Shown here: piece by piece, positions 17,261 to 24,874 of the stretch
Layout: each line of letters opens with the position of its first letter
Numbering within the stretch: the stretch's first letter is position 1
Origin: Bdellovibrionales bacterium RIFCSPHIGHO2_01_FULL_40_29
GTDB taxonomy: Bacteria; Bdellovibrionota; Bdellovibrionia; Bdellovibrionales; Bdellovibrionaceae
Assembly: GCA_001771815.1 (NCBI GenBank)
Contig: MEPU01000007.1
Span: forward strand, 186,001 to 250,000
Length of the DNA stretch: 64,000 bases
Reading direction: 5' to 3'
Notes under the pieces: model-generated
What the model saw: only the letters and a program-made list of their open reading frames with translations
Database searches by the model: none
What the model was told of the DNA's origin: nothing
Position numbers and translations under genes: made by a program

Positions 17261-17821
17261 TTACTGAACTGTTTTGCCTTTGCGTGCATTCAGCTCTGTT
17301 TTGCAGATAGCCGTTTTTTCTTCGTACTCATCTTGACGTTTGTTCAATAAATTTTTGTAACCTTTGAAGCGCACAATGCGGTCATGCAAAAATTCTTCGG
17401 TGACCCCCACAAGTTTTTTATTTTCATCAAGACCAATTTTTAACTCGTCTTCTTTGTCGGTGATGCGTTCAATAGGTTCGGTCCACATCATTTTTCCGTC
17501 GCCACCATTGCGAGGGTCTGAAAGTTGTAATTTGCATTCACGTAAGACGCCATACAGGCCAAGGGATCCGTACTTGCGATTTCCATAGACTCGGTCTTCA
17601 AGTTCATAAACTTCGTATTGGATTTTTCGGAGTTCTTCATTCATTTCAACTTTGCGTTGAACAACCATGTTTCCATCTTTTATTCCCAAGGTTGTTTCTG
17701 CATTTAAGGCTGTTCCATTTTCAACCTTGGTATCTATTTTCTCAGCTTTATTTTTATTTGTAGCACATGACGAAAGTATTAAGCTGGCAGCCAAAAGGGC
17801 TAAAGTTATTTGAGTTTTCAC
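17261..17821 (-). CDS. Lipoprotein of unknown function
   Basis: 186-residue lipoprotein starting at GTG 17821 with a near-perfect AGGAGGATT just before it. Signal peptide KTQITLALLAASLILSSCATN with lipobox LSSC. The mature protein is charged and mostly helical, with a long coiled-coil-like stretch around VEMNEELRKIQYEVYELEDRV and another near the C-terminus (EFLHDRIVRFKGYKNLLNKRQDEYEEK), and two isolated Cys (LRECKL, AICKTE). No known family recognised. It may be an envelope structural or adaptor lipoprotein. Confidence 0.8.
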   Translation of the reverse strand: MKTQITLALLAASLILSSCATNKNKAEKIDTKVENGTALNAETTLGIKDGNMVVQRKVEMNEELRKIQYEVYELEDRVYGNRKYGSLGLYGVLRECKLQLSDPRNGGDGKMMWTEPIERITDKEDELKIGLDENKKLVGVTEEFLHDRIVRFKGYKNLLNKRQDEYEEKTAICKTELNARKGKTVQ

Positions 17822-17899
17822 GAATCCTCCTTCTACCGCAGTAGAAATATTTCTTTCTCAAATCCTAACTGAAATTGAGTGTTAAGAAAGTTGTAAATA

Positions 17900-18016
17900 A
17901 GCTGCGTTGCATTTTGCGCGCAGCTGGAGACCGGGGGGTGAGCCCCTACCAGCGAAGGAATTTTATGATGGGATGGGTTTCGCTTGTAGGGTACCACGAT
18001 TGTGGTGAAGCGAAGG
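17900..18016. other. Structured, gene-free stretch (candidate RNA or regulatory element)
   Basis: The 475 bp between 17822 and 18296 holds no convincing gene. Within it, AGCTGCG/CGCAGCT (17900-17906/17919-17925) forms a perfect 7-bp hairpin. It competes with GCTGG/CCAGC (17923-17927/17949-17953), which encloses GGGG/CCCC. The element AGCGAA occurs at 17951-17956 and again near 18008-18013, and either copy can pair with TTCGCT (17980-17985). CCAC/GTGG forms a short hairpin near 17994-18005. Mutually exclusive stems suggest a folded RNA, but no known ncRNA family or T-tract was recognised. The strand is undetermined. Confidence 0.3.
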
Positions 18017-18230
18017 CTTGTCTTGATATGAGACAATAGCAAAGGCTTTGCCAATTCTGTTTTGCGAGTTATTTCAATAAGTTAAACTAAGTGGTGCCAT
18101 GTTGGAACTTTCTATGATGAGGATCGTGGAAAAAAGCGGGGCGAAACAGCACGGGAGTTACGCTAATATTAAGTATTATCAAAACTTTGACAGCGTGGTG
18201 TCGTGAATAGTCTTTCCGCAAAAAGCAGTC

Positions 18231-18260
18231 TTGAAATGAAGCGTTTAAAATCACTATAAA
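18231..18260 (+). promoter_or_regulatory. Sigma-70-like promoter for the matrixin gene
   Basis: TTGAAA (18231-18236), an 18-base spacer and TATAAA (18255-18260), about 37 bases before the start at 18297. Confidence 0.5.
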
Positions 18261-18296
18261 GCTTATAAATTGGTCATCTTATTGAAATGAATTCGT

Positions 18297-18962
18297 GTGA
18301 TGGCAATTTGGTCTAAATCTTATTCTTATGGCGTGAGTCTTCTGTTGGTGGCATTGCTGTCAAGCTGTTCACCGCAAAATCAAGATGACTGCGGCTTTGT
18401 TCAGAACATCTATGGACAACGAATTTCTTGGAAGTCGCAAAAAATTATTCCATTAACTATTCATCATTCTATTCCAGAAGCTTTGCGTCCGGCTATCTAT
18501 CGGGCCGCTGCAACATGGGAAGTCCAGGCTGGACGTAAAGTATTTGAAATCTCTGAAGATTCTTCAAAAGTGAGCGGAGTGCCGACCAGAGATCAAAAAA
18601 ATGCTATTTACTTCTTAGAAAAATGGGAGTCAGATAGAGTTTCTGAGCAAGGTCGCACATCTGTCTACTGGGCGGGTGATGAGATTCAAGAAGCAGACAT
18701 ACGGATCAATGCAGCTAACTTTAGCTACTATGATAAAAATCCTAGCGTACTAATCGGATCGTACAATCTTGTGAATAAGCAAGAAAAGACCGCTGACGGT
18801 TACAGCTTTGAAGCACTTGTGCTTCATGAGATGGGCCACTTCTTGGGATTAAAACATCGTGAGGGTACTGGCACTGTGATGGCCACACACTTGGCGGCGT
18901 TTGCAAATAGGACACAGTTGGCAGCATCGGATCAAAATGCTGTTCGTTGTGAATACAATTAA
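18297..18962 (+). CDS. Matrixin-like zinc metalloprotease lipoprotein
   Basis: 221-residue exported metallopeptidase of the matrixin/M10 type. The N-terminus is a lipoprotein signal ending LLSSC (about residues 8-24). The zinc site HEMGHFLGLKH is complete (three His and the catalytic Glu), and the Met-turn is GTVMATH downstream. The upstream part (PEALRPAIYRAAATWE) matches the first helix of the matrixin catalytic domain. Translation may use GTG 18297 or the adjacent ATG 18300; neither has a strong Shine-Dalgarno. There is no obvious pro-domain cysteine switch. Anchored to the envelope, it would cleave periplasmic or prey proteins. The next small gene follows after 25 bases. Confidence 0.88.
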   Translation: MMAIWSKSYSYGVSLLLVALLSSCSPQNQDDCGFVQNIYGQRISWKSQKIIPLTIHHSIPEALRPAIYRAAATWEVQAGRKVFEISEDSSKVSGVPTRDQKNAIYFLEKWESDRVSEQGRTSVYWAGDEIQEADIRINAANFSYYDKNPSVLIGSYNLVNKQEKTADGYSFEALVLHEMGHFLGLKHREGTGTVMATHLAAFANRTQLAASDQNAVRCEYN

Positions 18963-18987
18963 AAAAGTAAATAATGAAGGAATGAAA

Positions 18988-19212
18988 ATGAAAAATGTAA
19001 ATACGAAAATCGAAAATACTCAGCAAATGGAAACCGAATCAGCCGGTTCACTCGCTTGGAATGACGTCGTGGTTTACAATGAAATGGCAGATCAAACTTC
19101 GGTGCGAATGAATTTACTTACGCAAATTCAAGGTCAGATGAAGCAACTGCAAGAGATGTCGGACCGACGTCAGTTTTTAACTCGCGAGATTATGAATTAT
19201 TTTTCTAAATAG
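18988..19212 (+). CDS. Small helical protein of unknown function
   Basis: 74-residue soluble protein. ATG 18988 is used because GAAGGA lies 6 bases before it; ATG 18982 is too close and longer in-frame extensions have no site. The sequence is helical and Gln/Met-rich (NLLTQIQGQMKQLQEMSDRRQ), suggesting a short coiled coil, with no Cys or signal. It sits 25 bp after the matrixin gene on the same strand, so it is probably co-transcribed, and overlaps the end of the convergent Hsp20-like gene by 8 bases. Function unknown. Confidence 0.65.
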   Translation: MKNVNTKIENTQQMETESAGSLAWNDVVVYNEMADQTSVRMNLLTQIQGQMKQLQEMSDRRQFLTREIMNYFSK

Positions 19213-19852
19213 TGCTTTCGTCGTCTGGGGTCGCAATCGCTTCCAGTTTGGGAATTGAAAATCGAACAAAATCTCCCACTCTTTCTCGGGTCATGCCCTC
19301 GTGGCTGACGGGACGATCAAATTTGAACTCTTCGCGAAATGTTTGAAAATTATTTGTGCGCATTTTTTTGGTGCCGTCGTCGACTTCATCAGCATGTTTT
19401 CGTTGTCCCGAAATAACAGCTTTATTTTTTTGAATGGAAACTCTTAAATTATTTTGTTCGTGTTCGGGAGCATAGGCTTCAATCACGTAATTATTTCCGT
19501 TGTCACTGACGCGACTGCCACGATCTAAAACTTGGTAAAATTTATCGGTTTCTTTGGTCTCATAATTTTGAACAGCGGGCTCGGTTTGGGCTTTGCGATT
19601 ATAAATTGATTTTTTTTCTAAGCGGGGATTTCCATCAACGCCTGCAGGCTCACGCGAACTGGATCTGATGTGACTGACAGCAGCCGCTGATTCGCCATCG
19701 ATTTCGCGGCTTTTATCGGCGTAGTACTGCTTCATAGATTGCAGATCTTCTTTTTGTTGAGCGGCGAGTTCACGTTTGCGTTTCGCTTGCTCTTGTTGTG
19801 TGGCGCGAAGTTGCGTTTGTTGGGCACGTCGGTTTTGTATAGATTCAGCCAT
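19205..19852 (-). CDS. Coiled-coil protein with Hsp20/alpha-crystallin-like domain
   Basis: 215-residue soluble protein. Residues 1-50 are a Gln/Arg/Lys-rich helix (a likely coiled coil). Residues about 103-205 look like an alpha-crystallin (Hsp20/p23) beta sandwich: strand NYVIEAYAPEHEQNNLRVSI, then KAVISGQRKHAD, the NFQTFREEFKFDRPV edge typical of the F-x-R-x-F motif, and DFVRFSIPKLE, where small heat shock proteins have G-x-L-x-x-x-x-P-K. The C-terminal I-x-I oligomerisation motif is missing. No Shine-Dalgarno; a TACAAT hexamer ends 6 bases before the ATG, suggesting a leaderless transcript. A chaperone-like or p23-like adaptor role is inferred. Confidence 0.65.
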   Translation of the reverse strand: MAESIQNRRAQQTQLRATQQEQAKRKRELAAQQKEDLQSMKQYYADKSREIDGESAAAVSHIRSSSREPAGVDGNPRLEKKSIYNRKAQTEPAVQNYETKETDKFYQVLDRGSRVSDNGNNYVIEAYAPEHEQNNLRVSIQKNKAVISGQRKHADEVDDGTKKMRTNNFQTFREEFKFDRPVSHEGMTRERVGDFVRFSIPKLEAIATPDDESTI

Positions 19853-19898
19853 GGCTTCATTGTATCAAAATGAGAAACGTCGGAGTAAAAAATTGAAT

Positions 19899-20156
19899 CT
19901 AGCGATTCAATTCTGGGCTTTGGCAATAAGGTTTATGGTGGTTTGTGTTGCCTTGACAGCGCCACGTCTGGACGTAAGTCACGTATTCGTTAATGCCGAT
20001 CGGATAGACCATTTGAAATTGCTCGGGATCTAAGGTGGATTGAACTTGGCGAACATTTTGGGTTTTTGAATCTGTGATTTGAATTTGAAACACGCGGTAC
20101 TCAGCCCCAGCTGAGTTTGTTATGAGCATCAGGATTGTTGCGAAGACACGATTCAT
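19899..20156 (-). CDS. Small secreted protein of unknown function
   Basis: 85-residue exported protein with signal peptide MNRVFATILMLITNSAGA. The mature part is beta-rich (EYRVFQIQITDSKTQNVRQVQSTLDPEQF) with two Cys (TWRCQGNTNHHKPYCQS) likely to form a disulfide. It lies between the Hsp20-like gene (46 bp away) and another minus-strand gene (52 bp away). No ribosome binding site was seen. Similar small QIQITD-type periplasmic proteins occur in this lineage as far as I can judge, but I do not know a function. Confidence 0.65.
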   Translation of the reverse strand: MNRVFATILMLITNSAGAEYRVFQIQITDSKTQNVRQVQSTLDPEQFQMVYPIGINEYVTYVQTWRCQGNTNHHKPYCQSPELNR

Positions 20157-20208
20157 ACTGCCATATCGGTTGATCAGATTGAAATCTTAAGGCAAACGAA
20201 AGCTGTGA

Positions 20209-20538
20209 TTAATGAGTTTGTTTCGAATGCGAACGGATATTGTTTTCAATAATATAGAAGTAAGCACGTACAATACGCTGCTTGGACTCTGGATCTAGGG
20301 AGCTGATAAAATCTTGTTTTTGTGCCAGAGTTTTGAACTGCAAAAGTTTCATCACTTCGTCTTGAACTTTTTTGATATTTTCAGGAGTGAAGAATTCATC
20401 TTCATCATAGGGTTGTTTGAAAACGTCGGTGATAAGATCATTATCAAACAGAACATGAATTCCGAGTTCTGACTGATTCAGAATTTTTTGCAAGCTTTGG
20501 ACTTGCGATTGATCTAGGTACACTTCCACCTTGGACAA
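20209..20538 (-). CDS. Conserved-looking soluble protein of unknown function
   Basis: 109-residue acidic protein. The TTG at 20538 is preferred as start because GAGGTGAT, an excellent anti-SD match, lies just upstream; a GTG at 20544 would overlap that site. The sequence is alpha/beta then helical (KVEVYLDQSQVQSLQKILNQ; PENIKKVQDEVMKLL; DFISSLDPESKQRIVRAYFYIIENNIR) with no Cys, signal or membrane segment. It is divergent from the gene at 20675, with a perfect inverted repeat and promoter between them. Function unknown. Confidence 0.7.
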   Translation of the reverse strand: MSKVEVYLDQSQVQSLQKILNQSELGIHVLFDNDLITDVFKQPYDEDEFFTPENIKKVQDEVMKLLQFKTLAQKQDFISSLDPESKQRIVRAYFYIIENNIRSHSKQTH

Positions 20539-20593
20539 AATCACCTCGTTATCATTAGCGTATATGTCTGTGGGAGTTTGTCTACGAACTTAA

Positions 20594-20618
20594 GCTTTTG
20601 ACTATTTTCGTCAAAAGC
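20594..20618. repeat. Perfect inverted repeat, candidate operator
   Basis: GCTTTTGAC (20594-20602) and GTCAAAAGC (20610-20618) are 9-bp perfect arms with a 7-base centre. It sits between divergent genes, one base before the -35 box of the plus-strand promoter, and no T-tract follows, so an operator is more likely than a terminator. Confidence 0.45.
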
Positions 20619-20619
20619 C

Positions 20620-20647
20620 TTGCAACGCGGATCGAAGTATTTAGAAT
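20620..20647 (+). promoter_or_regulatory. Sigma-70-like promoter
   Basis: TTGCAA (20620-20625), 16 bases, TAGAAT (20642-20647), reading toward the gene at 20675. It abuts the inverted repeat. Confidence 0.45.
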
Positions 20648-20674
20648 GATTTGTGAGCATTGGAGAGTCATCTT

Positions 20675-21634
20675 GTGAATAAAGTTGCCAGCAAATTGAA
20701 CAAAACATTAAGCAAAGCCAGTAAGGTTAAGAAGAATAAGCAAATAAAAATTAAGATGCGTAAAGCACCCACTTCGCACCGCAAGGCTAAAACTCATAAA
20801 GCCACCAAGAAGATGCAAGAAAAAGAATTAATTATCATTGATGAAAAACAGGGCTTGATCTTTGAAAATGAAAAAACCATGTTTGGTTTTTTTTCTGAAG
20901 CTATTAAAGACTATGAAAATAAATATCAAAAACAGTATCGAGCTGATCGAGATTTTTCAATTACAGAACAGGCTGAACTTGAATATTTATTGGAAGATAC
21001 CTTAGACGATCCCGATGAGATCTGGATCAATGATGTGTCCTTTGAGGATTTGAAAGTTCATACTTTGATTAAAACGATAGAGACTGTTCAGCAAACATTT
21101 TATTACGTGGCTGTGGTTTATATCAATAGTGAAGAAAATTATCCGACATTTGTGTTTATGCATTTTCCGACGAAAGACGTCGAAATGCTCGAGACCTTTC
21201 GCGAAAATGAAATTGTTTTTCACCGTAAACTCGAGGCCATTGAATTTGCCGCGATTGATGGGGATTCATTGCTTGAGGGTGATTACTTAGCCATTGGGCT
21301 TTTGGAATCGATGATCAAAATTCGTTCTGAAAAAGATATTGCAACAGATAAATTCCAGGATTATGCCGAGTTGCGAGAATCAGCCATTGATTCTCCGGAT
21401 GAGATTTGGCGCAAGGTGGATTCAACTGGCCATGTGTTGGTGACATTTATTAAAGAATTTCCAGATAATGGAGTTGAGGATTTGCATTATTTGGTGGTCA
21501 CTGAAGAAGACGCCGAATCGCAGATCAACACCTTATTATTTTCTTTTCCAACAAATGACACCACATTGGTGGATCGGTATCGACAAGGTGAAAATCTAGA
21601 GGCGGATGAAGTTTCAACAGAATCCAGTCACTAG
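20675..21634 (+). CDS. Protein with basic tail and duplicated DEIW-motif domain
   Basis: 319-residue soluble protein starting at GTG 20675, 7 bases after GGAGAG. The first 45 residues are very basic (KVKKNKQIKIKMRKAPTSHR and KAKTHKATKKM). Two copies of one domain follow. Copy 1 has DDPDEIWI, a YYVAVVYIN strand, then FMHFPTKDVEMLETFRENE; copy 2 has DSPDEIWR, HYLVVTEED, then FSFPTNDTTLVDRYRQGE. The D/S-PDEIW core followed by two strands resembles the phage Barnase-EndoU-colicin-RelE-like (PBECR) domains, but no catalytic His was confirmed, so this is a low-confidence family guess. The basic tail suggests nucleic acid binding. It overlaps the convergent lipoprotein gene by 4 bases. Confidence 0.75.
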   Translation: MNKVASKLNKTLSKASKVKKNKQIKIKMRKAPTSHRKAKTHKATKKMQEKELIIIDEKQGLIFENEKTMFGFFSEAIKDYENKYQKQYRADRDFSITEQAELEYLLEDTLDDPDEIWINDVSFEDLKVHTLIKTIETVQQTFYYVAVVYINSEENYPTFVFMHFPTKDVEMLETFRENEIVFHRKLEAIEFAAIDGDSLLEGDYLAIGLLESMIKIRSEKDIATDKFQDYAELRESAIDSPDEIWRKVDSTGHVLVTFIKEFPDNGVEDLHYLVVTEEDAESQINTLLFSFPTNDTTLVDRYRQGENLEADEVSTESSH

Positions 21635-22341
21635 AAGCAATACTGTGAAAATGCTTGAGTGAATTGATCGGATGTCCAACCAGTTGTTGTGACTCCGTAC
21701 AACGCATGCATCTGTTGCAAGAGTGTCGCGCGTGCTGTGCCATCCGCATTGTATTGATAATCGGCAGGATTTGAATTAAACGCCGGGATCAAAGAATTTA
21801 ACTCTCCAATATTTTTCCCAGTGCTGTCGTAGGCTACTATTTTAATCACCTGAAAAAGAGCATTGGGATCAGCTAGATTCACATAATAGCCATGGCTTCC
21901 GGTGATTTGATCTGCAGCAAGAGCTGAGACCGGGCTTGAAACTGTTTGTCCGGTAGAAAAATCATAGGCAGAAACTTGCAGTGGTGTTTCGCTTAAAACC
22001 GATTGGCCATTGGCAACGCGCCATTTGAAAAGTCTAATGGTATTTCCGGATTGAGTGATTGCGGCGCTGATAAAATTAAACTTGAGTTTAATCCATTCGT
22101 TGCTGATCTGTCCATTTTGGTCCGAAACAATAGATGTATTGAATGAAAAACTTCCATTCGCAGATTTATTACAATGTGCCAATGGCTTTTGCGCATTCAC
22201 ATCAATGCGAAGTGAGGTGTCTTCGATGGGATCATTTGCTTTTGAATTTCCGCAGGCTGTTAATAATCCCACAACCGCTAAAATCAGAACCACCTTCAGT
22301 GTCGTATTTTTTTGAGTATGGTTTGTAGCTTGTTGTTTCAT
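21631..22341 (-). CDS. Lipoprotein of unknown function
   Basis: 236-residue lipoprotein. The start at 22341 follows AGGGGGC; an open-frame extension to 22467 lacks a site and has no meaning as a signal. Signal peptide TTLKVVLILAVVGLLTAC with lipobox LTAC. The mature region is a beta-rich domain (NGSFSFNTSIVSDQ; IRLFKWRVANGQSVL; YDFSTGQTVSSPV), with Cys in AHCNKS and a C-terminal QYCF that could pair. No enzyme motif was found. The N-linker is short. It may be an outer-membrane surface lipoprotein. Confidence 0.78.
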   Translation of the reverse strand: MKQQATNHTQKNTTLKVVLILAVVGLLTACGNSKANDPIEDTSLRIDVNAQKPLAHCNKSANGSFSFNTSIVSDQNGQISNEWIKLKFNFISAAITQSGNTIRLFKWRVANGQSVLSETPLQVSAYDFSTGQTVSSPVSALAADQITGSHGYYVNLADPNALFQVIKIVAYDSTGKNIGELNSLIPAFNSNPADYQYNADGTARATLLQQMHALYGVTTTGWTSDQFTQAFSQYCF

Positions 22342-22537
22342 CGAAGCCCCCTGGTTACTACAGGTATAAAGCAATCCAGCGGCCATATTTCGAAATGGGA
22401 CGCTTGCTGGGTATACTGCTTTTCGAGGAGATGGCTGTGCTATTGTGAGAACTGGGTTTAAGAGCAAATATCATTCTAGAGCACCTGTTGATATTCACTA
22501 AGCAGGTGTCATGAAAATGGACAGGCTTAATTTAGAG

Positions 22538-24874
22538 TTAGCTGAGGCCAATCTCGGCCCAGGTAATTCCATCGCCACCACTTTCTGCAGAACCAGCTTT
22601 CCATTTTTTCACATAAACAGATCTTGAAAGATAAGTCCTCACCGATTTTTTTAAAGTTTCAGTTCCATGGCCATGAATTATTTTGATGCGATCTTCATTG
22701 TGGTTGGTCGCCAGATCCAGTGCAATTTCCAGCTCGCTCAGGGCCTCGGCGACAGTTTTTCCGCGAAGATCCAGTGTGCGATCTTGATCTACAAATGTGG
22801 CTCGTGATGAACCGCTCTTGCGTGCCAAGGATTGGGTTGGGTTTGCAGACTTCAGTGGTGGTTTCAGCTCGCTCCAGTGGATTTGTAATCGAATGGATTG
22901 AGATAAAACCAAGACCTCACCTTTGGCGTTCGGTGTGGATTGAACAATGCCATCTTGATTCAGTGTTGATACAAATATTTTACTGCCAGGAGGGAATTTT
23001 TCAGCAAATTCATCAGACGTTTGAATTTGATAAGGACTTCCGGTGTTGATGGGTTTTGCTTTTACAATTTCTGGCAAGTTGTATTTTATTTCTTGAAGCT
23101 GGCGGTGTTTATTTAAAACATCAGAGGCTTTGACTGTGGCAATAGCATCATCCACTTTTTCGCCGGCTTTTTTCAATGCGTGCGCAAGCTTTCGTTGTTT
23201 TTCATTTTCAAATTCTTGCAGTTTTGTTTCGTATTCATTTTGAACTTTTTCAGCCGTTTTGATTTGTTTTTTGAGTTGATCTTGCAAGGTGTGAATATCT
23301 TTTTTTAAATTTTCAAATTCACTCAATTGATTTTGTCGCGCTCGCGCTGCTGGAGAAAGGTTTTGAACAGCCGCATCAATAATATCTGTGGAAATTCCCA
23401 CGCGTCTTGCAGTCTGTAAAGCCAATGAATCACCAGCAATGCCGGATAAAAATTGATAGGTGGGTTTTCCATTTTTCGAATCATATTCAAGACTGCCATT
23501 CAAAACAACGTCGCTGTCATTCCAGCCCATTTTCAGAGGACTTAAGTGAGATGTAACCACGGCAAATACTTTGTGACTGGCGTAGCGTTCGATAAAGGCT
23601 CGAGCCAAAGCACTGCCTTCTTCGGGATCGGTGGAGCCACAAATTTCATCGATAAGAATTAAATTTTGATAGCCGCTGAGTTTTGAGGCTTGGTCTAATA
23701 TTTTTAAATGAGCTGCAAATGTACTTAAGTCTTCATCAACACTTTGTGCATCACCAATGCCTGTCACAATTTCAGAAAAAAACGGCATCACAGAAGTTTC
23801 AGCGGCGCAAATCAACAGGCCACAGCGTGCCATCTGGGCAGCAAGTCCAATCGATTTAAGAAGCACTGTTTTTCCTCCGGCATTGGGGCCAGACAGAATC
23901 AGAATGCTTTTTTCTGGAGTCAATTGCACAGTGTTGCTGATCAATTTTTTTCCAGACATTTTTAAAAGGGGGTGAGATAAATCTTTCAGATGAATTTGTT
24001 TCTCATCAAAACGGCAGGGTCGCGCTTCCAGAAGGCAGGCTAATTGAGCTTTGGCTAACAGCACATCACATTCTAAAAGTACGGCATGAGCGCGTTCAAA
24101 GTTTGAAACTTGTCCAGCCATGTATTCAGAAATTTCCATAAGCAAGCGTTCAATTTCAATCTCGATCTCAACTTCAATCTGTCGAACACGATTATTCATT
24201 GGAATAATCGCTTCGGGTTCCATAAATACAGTTTGTTTTGTTTGAGAGCTGCCATGAATCACGCCATCAACAAAATGTTGCATTCCACCTTTGACGGGAA
24301 TGACCCAGCGACCCTCGCGAGTTGTCACGTACTTTTCTTGTAACATGTGTTCGATCTTGTGATCGCGAACCAGGCGATCCATATGGCTGTGTATCTGTCG
24401 CGCCAGATTGTCTTTTTCTTTCGAAAGACTATAGAGCTTTTCCGAAGCATCCATTCGGATGTCTCCACCGGGAGTCATCAGTTGGTCAATTGCTGACAGG
24501 GGCTCGTCGGCGTTCATTAAATTCTCGGTACAAGCGACAGACCACGGAGTGTTTTGAGTTTTTAAAGTTTCATCCAGAGCGAGAATCTCGAGACAAAAAT
24601 GGCGGATGTCTTTTAATTCTAAATTTTTAAGAACAGCCTTCTTTTTCAACCGCCCGAACCAGATATCAAAAAAATCTAAGCTTTCCATGTGTGGCCGAAC
24701 GCCACTCAGGACAATGGATGTCGCACTTTCTATTTCAAAGAAGCTTTTCTCGGCAACATCAGCAGTCGGTAAAGGTTTTACTTGAGAAATCAAATTGCGA
24801 CCTGACTCGCTGGTGGCAAAGAATTTGATTTTTTCTAGAATTTCAGCCCAGTCTAAGTTTTTAATCTCGAACAT
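22538..24874 (-). CDS. mutS2: MutS2-type ATPase with Smr domain
   Basis: 778-residue MutS2 protein. The start at 24874 (MFEIKNLDWAEILEK) follows AAAGGAAAAT; a longer open frame would add an irrelevant hydrophobic stretch read across the end of lnt. Visible: core/lever helices (EKYVTTREGRWVIPVKGG), Walker A GPNAGGKT, Walker B ILIDEICGSTDP, a long coiled coil (about 510-610), and a C-terminal Smr nuclease domain (LDLRGKTVAEAL, IIHGHGTETLKK). Roles known for the family are recombination suppression and rescue of collided ribosomes. Its start overlaps the lnt stop by 14 bases, implying coupled translation. Confidence 0.95.
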   Translation of the reverse strand: MFEIKNLDWAEILEKIKFFATSESGRNLISQVKPLPTADVAEKSFFEIESATSIVLSGVRPHMESLDFFDIWFGRLKKKAVLKNLELKDIRHFCLEILALDETLKTQNTPWSVACTENLMNADEPLSAIDQLMTPGGDIRMDASEKLYSLSKEKDNLARQIHSHMDRLVRDHKIEHMLQEKYVTTREGRWVIPVKGGMQHFVDGVIHGSSQTKQTVFMEPEAIIPMNNRVRQIEVEIEIEIERLLMEISEYMAGQVSNFERAHAVLLECDVLLAKAQLACLLEARPCRFDEKQIHLKDLSHPLLKMSGKKLISNTVQLTPEKSILILSGPNAGGKTVLLKSIGLAAQMARCGLLICAAETSVMPFFSEIVTGIGDAQSVDEDLSTFAAHLKILDQASKLSGYQNLILIDEICGSTDPEEGSALARAFIERYASHKVFAVVTSHLSPLKMGWNDSDVVLNGSLEYDSKNGKPTYQFLSGIAGDSLALQTARRVGISTDIIDAAVQNLSPAARARQNQLSEFENLKKDIHTLQDQLKKQIKTAEKVQNEYETKLQEFENEKQRKLAHALKKAGEKVDDAIATVKASDVLNKHRQLQEIKYNLPEIVKAKPINTGSPYQIQTSDEFAEKFPPGSKIFVSTLNQDGIVQSTPNAKGEVLVLSQSIRLQIHWSELKPPLKSANPTQSLARKSGSSRATFVDQDRTLDLRGKTVAEALSELEIALDLATNHNEDRIKIIHGHGTETLKKSVRTYLSRSVYVKKWKAGSAESGGDGITWAEIGLS

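Noticed and set aside
18099-18206. 35-codon ORF in the gene-free stretch
   Set aside because: No ribosome site, no recognisable features, and composition consistent with chance.
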